A stretch of 10,030 nucleotides of DNA from the NCBI GenBank assembly GCA_039934475.1, contig JBDTMC010000289.1, positions 1-10,030 of the forward strand. Direction: 5' to 3'. The position numbers were made by a program, and so were the translations under genes. Below are positions 8,221 through 10,030 of this stretch, one piece after another. The stretch comes from JBDTMC01 sp039934475. Lineage in GTDB: Bacteria; Acidobacteriota; Terriglobia; Bryobacterales; Bryobacteraceae. The notes beneath the pieces were generated by a model. It saw only the letters and a list, made by a program, of their open reading frames with translations, did not search any database and was not told the DNA's origin. Position 1 is the stretch's first letter; every line of letters begins with the position of its first letter.

Positions 8221-8793
8221 GTGAGCGTCGGGCAGATGGCATTGGAACAGGACCGGAGGATCTCCGACGCGGTTACCCGGGAGCGATCCCGGCTGCTCAC
8301 CTTCATTCGCCATCGTGTGCCAGACCCAGGCGACGCGGAAGACATTTTGCAGGACGTCTTCTACGAACTGGTGGAAGCGAACCGGCTGCTGATGCCGATT
8401 CAGCACGTCACCAGTTGGTTGTTTCGGGTGGCGCGCAATCGCATCACCGATCTCTTCCGGAAGAAGAAACCGGAGAGGTTCAGCGACGCCGCCATCGCCG
8501 ATGAGAACGGCGAGATGCTGCGCCTGGAGGACCTGCTGCCGTCGCCCGACGCCGGGCCGGATGCGCTTTACGCCCGCAACGTTCTGCTCGAAGAGTTGGA
8601 GGCGGCCATCGCGGAGCTGCCGAAGGAGCAGCGCGAGGTTTACGTGGCGCATGAGATCGAGGGGCGCAGCTTCAAAGACATGGCCGCCGAGACAGGCGTG
8701 AGCGTGAACACGCTGCTATCCCGCAAGCGCTACGCGGTGCTGTATCTACGGGAGCGTTTGCACGACCTGTACGACGAATTTTCGAAAGCTTGA
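8221..8793 (+). CDS. ECF-type RNA polymerase sigma factor
   Basis: This protein of about 190 aa directs RNA polymerase to a specific promoter set. Region 2 runs from RERSRLLTFIRHRV through DAEDILQDVFYEL to VTSWLFRVARNRITDLFRKKK, containing the core-binding helix and the -10 recognition segment. Region 4 is IAELPKEQREVYVAHEIEG, then SFKDMAAETGVSVNTLLSRKRYA, a helix-turn-helix for -35 recognition. There is no region 3 and no extra C-terminal domain. I chose GTG at 8221 because GAGGG (8211-8215) sits about 6 nt upstream. GTG at 8209 and ATG at 8236 are alternatives that change only the extreme N-terminus. The next gene, a small membrane protein, begins 10 nt after the stop and may control it. 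The target promoters are unknown. A TACAAT at 8172-8177 may be its own -10, but it has no matching -35. Confidence 0.92.
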   Translation: MSVGQMALEQDRRISDAVTRERSRLLTFIRHRVPDPGDAEDILQDVFYELVEANRLLMPIQHVTSWLFRVARNRITDLFRKKKPERFSDAAIADENGEMLRLEDLLPSPDAGPDALYARNVLLEELEAAIAELPKEQREVYVAHEIEGRSFKDMAAETGVSVNTLLSRKRYAVLYLRERLHDLYDEFSKA

Positions 8794-8803
8794 GGAACTG
8801 AAC

Positions 8804-9139
8804 ATGAGAAAGAAGTGGATCTTCATTGTGCCTGCGGCGATCGTGGGAATCGCGCTATTCATCACACTCGGCGGGGGAGTGGTGCAGTACCTCTGGAATT
8901 GGCTGCTACCGCCACTCTTTGGGCTGCACCAGATTACATTCTGGGAGGCGCTTGGAATACTGGCGCTATGCCGGATCCTGTTTGGTGGATTCGGGATGCA
9001 CGGCTCCCCTCGCTCCGGTTACCGCCGCCGCATGGCGGACCGTTGGGAGCAGATGACTCCCGAGGAGCGAGACCGATTTCGGCAGGGCATCCGCGGCCGC
9101 TGCGGCTTCCAACCTCCTGCCACAGAAACCAAGGTGTAA
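8804..9139 (+). CDS. Small two-helix membrane protein, partner of the sigma factor
   Basis: The product is 111 aa. One hydrophobic helix lies at about 5-30 (WIFIVPAAIVGIALFITLGG), followed by a short aromatic loop (YLWNWLLPPLFGLHQI) and a second helix at about 46-64 (EALGILALCRILFGGFG). The polar C-terminal tail is basic (SPRSGYRRRM), then has an acidic/basic helix (RWEQMTPEERDRFRQGIRGRCG). GAGGAAC (8793-8799), overlapping the sigma-factor stop, serves as the ribosome binding site, so the two genes are very probably co-translated. By eye it resembles hypothetical proteins found beside ECF sigma factors in several phyla, but I cannot name a characterised homologue. It lacks the HxxxCxxC zinc motif of ZAS anti-sigma factors. 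A membrane anti-sigma or sensor role is inferred from position only. Confidence 0.82.
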   Translation: MRKKWIFIVPAAIVGIALFITLGGGVVQYLWNWLLPPLFGLHQITFWEALGILALCRILFGGFGMHGSPRSGYRRRMADRWEQMTPEERDRFRQGIRGRCGFQPPATETKV

Positions 9140-9161
9140 ACAGTTATCTCATGATTATCAA

Positions 9162-9194
9162 CTCTTGACAATCAAGAGGAGACGGCGTTATTCT
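9162..9194 (+). promoter_or_regulatory. padR promoter with inverted-repeat operator over the -35 box
   Basis: TTGACA (9165-9170) matches the -35 consensus exactly, followed by an 18-bp spacer and TATTCT (9189-9194) as the -10. A start near 9201 would leave a leader of only about 12 nt before the padR ATG. The perfect inverted repeat CTCTTGA-CAA-TCAAGAG (9162-9178) contains the -35 box, a position where a bound dimer would block RNA polymerase. A smaller palindrome, TGATTATCA, lies at 9152-9160, and GATGA/TCATC arms (9196-9200, 9208-9212) flank the predicted start. PadR proteins bind dyad operators and often repress themselves, so autoregulation of padR and the permease is a reasonable inference. 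Confidence 0.6.
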
Positions 9195-9212
9195 CGATGA
9201 CACACGATCATC

Positions 9213-9545
9213 ATGGAAGAAAACACCGACGTCATCCAGGGCACTCTCGACATGCTGATTCTGAAGACGCTCAGCCTGGAGCCTATGCACGGCTTCGGAA
9301 TCGCGCGGCGCATCGAACAGACGTCCCGCGGTGTCTTCAAGGTCAATCCCGGCTCTCTGCTGACTGCTTTGCAGCGCCTGGAGCGCAGCGGATGGCTGGA
9401 TGCCGAATGGTGCGTCACTGAGAACTCCCGCCGCGCTAAGGTTTACCGGCTTACTCGGACGGGCAGGAAGCAACTGGAGAGTGAGACAGCCGATTGGTCG
9501 CGTCGCGTCTCCGCCATCGCCCGCCTCTTGAAAGCGGAGGCATAG
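9213..9545 (+). CDS. PadR-family transcriptional regulator
   Basis: This 110-aa winged-helix repressor is of the short PadR type. The N-terminus (QGTLDMLILKTLSLEPMHGF) is the family signature, followed by GIARRIEQTSRG, recognition helix NPGSLLTALQRLERSGWL, and the wing AEWCVTENSRRAKVYRLTRTG. The C-terminal dimerisation helix runs from RKQLESETADWSRRVSAIARLL. Most relatives I know have 'GSLYPAL' where this has GSLLTAL. The ATG at 9213 fits the family start; an ATG at 9197 is out of frame. No strong ribosome binding site precedes it, consistent with the short predicted leader. The permease gene starts within 6 nt of the stop, an arrangement seen repeatedly in Acidobacteriota. It probably represses the permease in response to an unknown ligand. 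Confidence 0.95.
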   Translation: MEENTDVIQGTLDMLILKTLSLEPMHGFGIARRIEQTSRGVFKVNPGSLLTALQRLERSGWLDAEWCVTENSRRAKVYRLTRTGRKQLESETADWSRRVSAIARLLKAEA

Positions 9546-9550
9546 CCGTG

Positions 9551-10030
9551 ATGTCTCTGTGGCGTCAGTTCACCCGCGGCCTGCGCACCCTCATCCATCC
9601 CAACGCGGCTGACCGGGACGCCGCCGACGAAGTGGATGACTTCATAGAGCAAGCGACTGCCGATGGTGTTGCTAACGGTCTCTCGTTCGAAGAGGCCCGG
9701 CGGGCCGCGCGCCTCCAGCTCGGCAGCAGCGCAGGCGTGCGGGATCAGGTACGCTCCTACGGGTGGGAAAACGCTGTGGAGGCGATCGCCTCAGACCTTC
9801 GCTATGCCGCCCGCCGCCTTCGCGCCAATCCAGGCTTCACCTTTGTCACCCTGCTGACACTCGCCCTGGGTATCGGATCCGCAACCGCCATTTTCAGCGT
9901 CATCAACGGTGTCCTGCTACAGCCACTTCCCTATCCCGAGTCTGAGCGGCTGGTGGCGCTCCGTCATACTGCGCCGGGGATTGGGATCGAGGATCTTAAC
10001 CTGGCAGCTTCGCTGTACTTCACTTACACC
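9551..10030 (+). CDS. ADOP-type ABC permease (MacB/FtsX-like), N-terminal fragment
   Basis: The open frame runs off the right edge; 160 codons are visible. Residues 1-75 form the soluble ADOP N-terminal helix bundle: DRDAADEVDDFIEQATADGV, then GLSFEEARRAARLQLGSS and VRDQVRSYGWENAVEAIASD. Next comes DLRYAARRLRANPGF followed by a membrane helix TFVTLLTLALGIGSATAIFSVINGVLL and QPLPYPESERLVAL. That block is the hallmark of acidobacterial duplicated orphan permeases, which usually are about 800 aa with two FtsX-like halves and no adjacent ATPase. Here the second half is outside the window. GGAGG (9536-9540), inside the end of padR, is the ribosome binding site. An in-frame GTG at 9548 has better spacing (7 nt) than ATG 9551 (10 nt), so either may be used. 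The transported substrate is unknown; macrolide or lipoprotein export is known for MacB relatives only. Confidence 0.93.
   Translation, partial: MSLWRQFTRGLRTLIHPNAADRDAADEVDDFIEQATADGVANGLSFEEARRAARLQLGSSAGVRDQVRSYGWENAVEAIASDLRYAARRLRANPGFTFVTLLTLALGIGSATAIFSVINGVLLQPLPYPESERLVALRHTAPGIGIEDLNLAASLYFTYT

Noticed and set aside
8815..9168. Overlapping rightward frame in the small membrane protein gene
   Set aside because: It is a shifted reading of the same segment. Frame 8804 has the ribosome binding site, coupling to the sigma factor and two clear membrane helices.

Overview
The window is GC-rich, gene-dense bacterial chromosome. Its best taxonomic marker is at the right end: a short PadR-type regulator followed directly by the N-terminus of an MacB/FtsX-type permease of the ADOP architecture. 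That pair is characteristic of Acidobacteriota, and the Tat-exported oxidoreductase and sugar-isomerase-like proteins fit a Solibacter/Bryobacter-type member. This assignment is an inference from gene content; no rRNA gene or other phylogenetic marker was compared.

Layout. Positions 1-3601 read leftward: pyruvate kinase (2174-3601), a response regulator with a SpoIIE/RsbU-type PP2C phosphatase output domain (917-2065), an exported protein of two tandem cupin repeats (262-906), and a Tat-signal TIM-barrel sugar isomerase/epimerase-like protein cut off by the left edge (1-265). The last three are tightly packed (10-nt gap, then a 4-nt ATGA overlap) and look like one transcription unit; pyruvate kinase is 108 nt upstream and may or may not be co-transcribed. 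A 31-bp divergent gap separates pyk from a rightward pair: uppP (3633-4451), undecaprenyl-diphosphatase, and ftsK (4460-6871), the DNA translocase, only 8 nt apart. That pair joins lipid-carrier recycling for wall synthesis to chromosome segregation at the septum.

After a bulged hairpin downstream of ftsK, a rightward Tat-signal FMN-dependent alpha-hydroxy-acid dehydrogenase (6989-8167) follows. It carries an unexpected CXXCH (haem c type) motif between its substrate-side and His-base halves. Next is an ECF-type sigma factor (8221-8793) coupled to a small two-helix membrane protein (8804-9139). The window ends with padR (9213-9545) and the truncated ADOP permease (9551-10030). A perfect 7-3-7 inverted repeat covering a TTGACA -35 box upstream of padR is a good candidate autoregulatory operator.

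Most genes are ordinary housekeeping or common Acidobacteriota families. I see no CRISPR array, tRNA, rRNA, insertion sequence or obvious defence system. The best leads are the CXXCH-bearing exported flavoenzyme, the operator-like repeat at padR, and the small membrane protein paired with the sigma factor. Every intergenic stretch is shorter than 300 bases.
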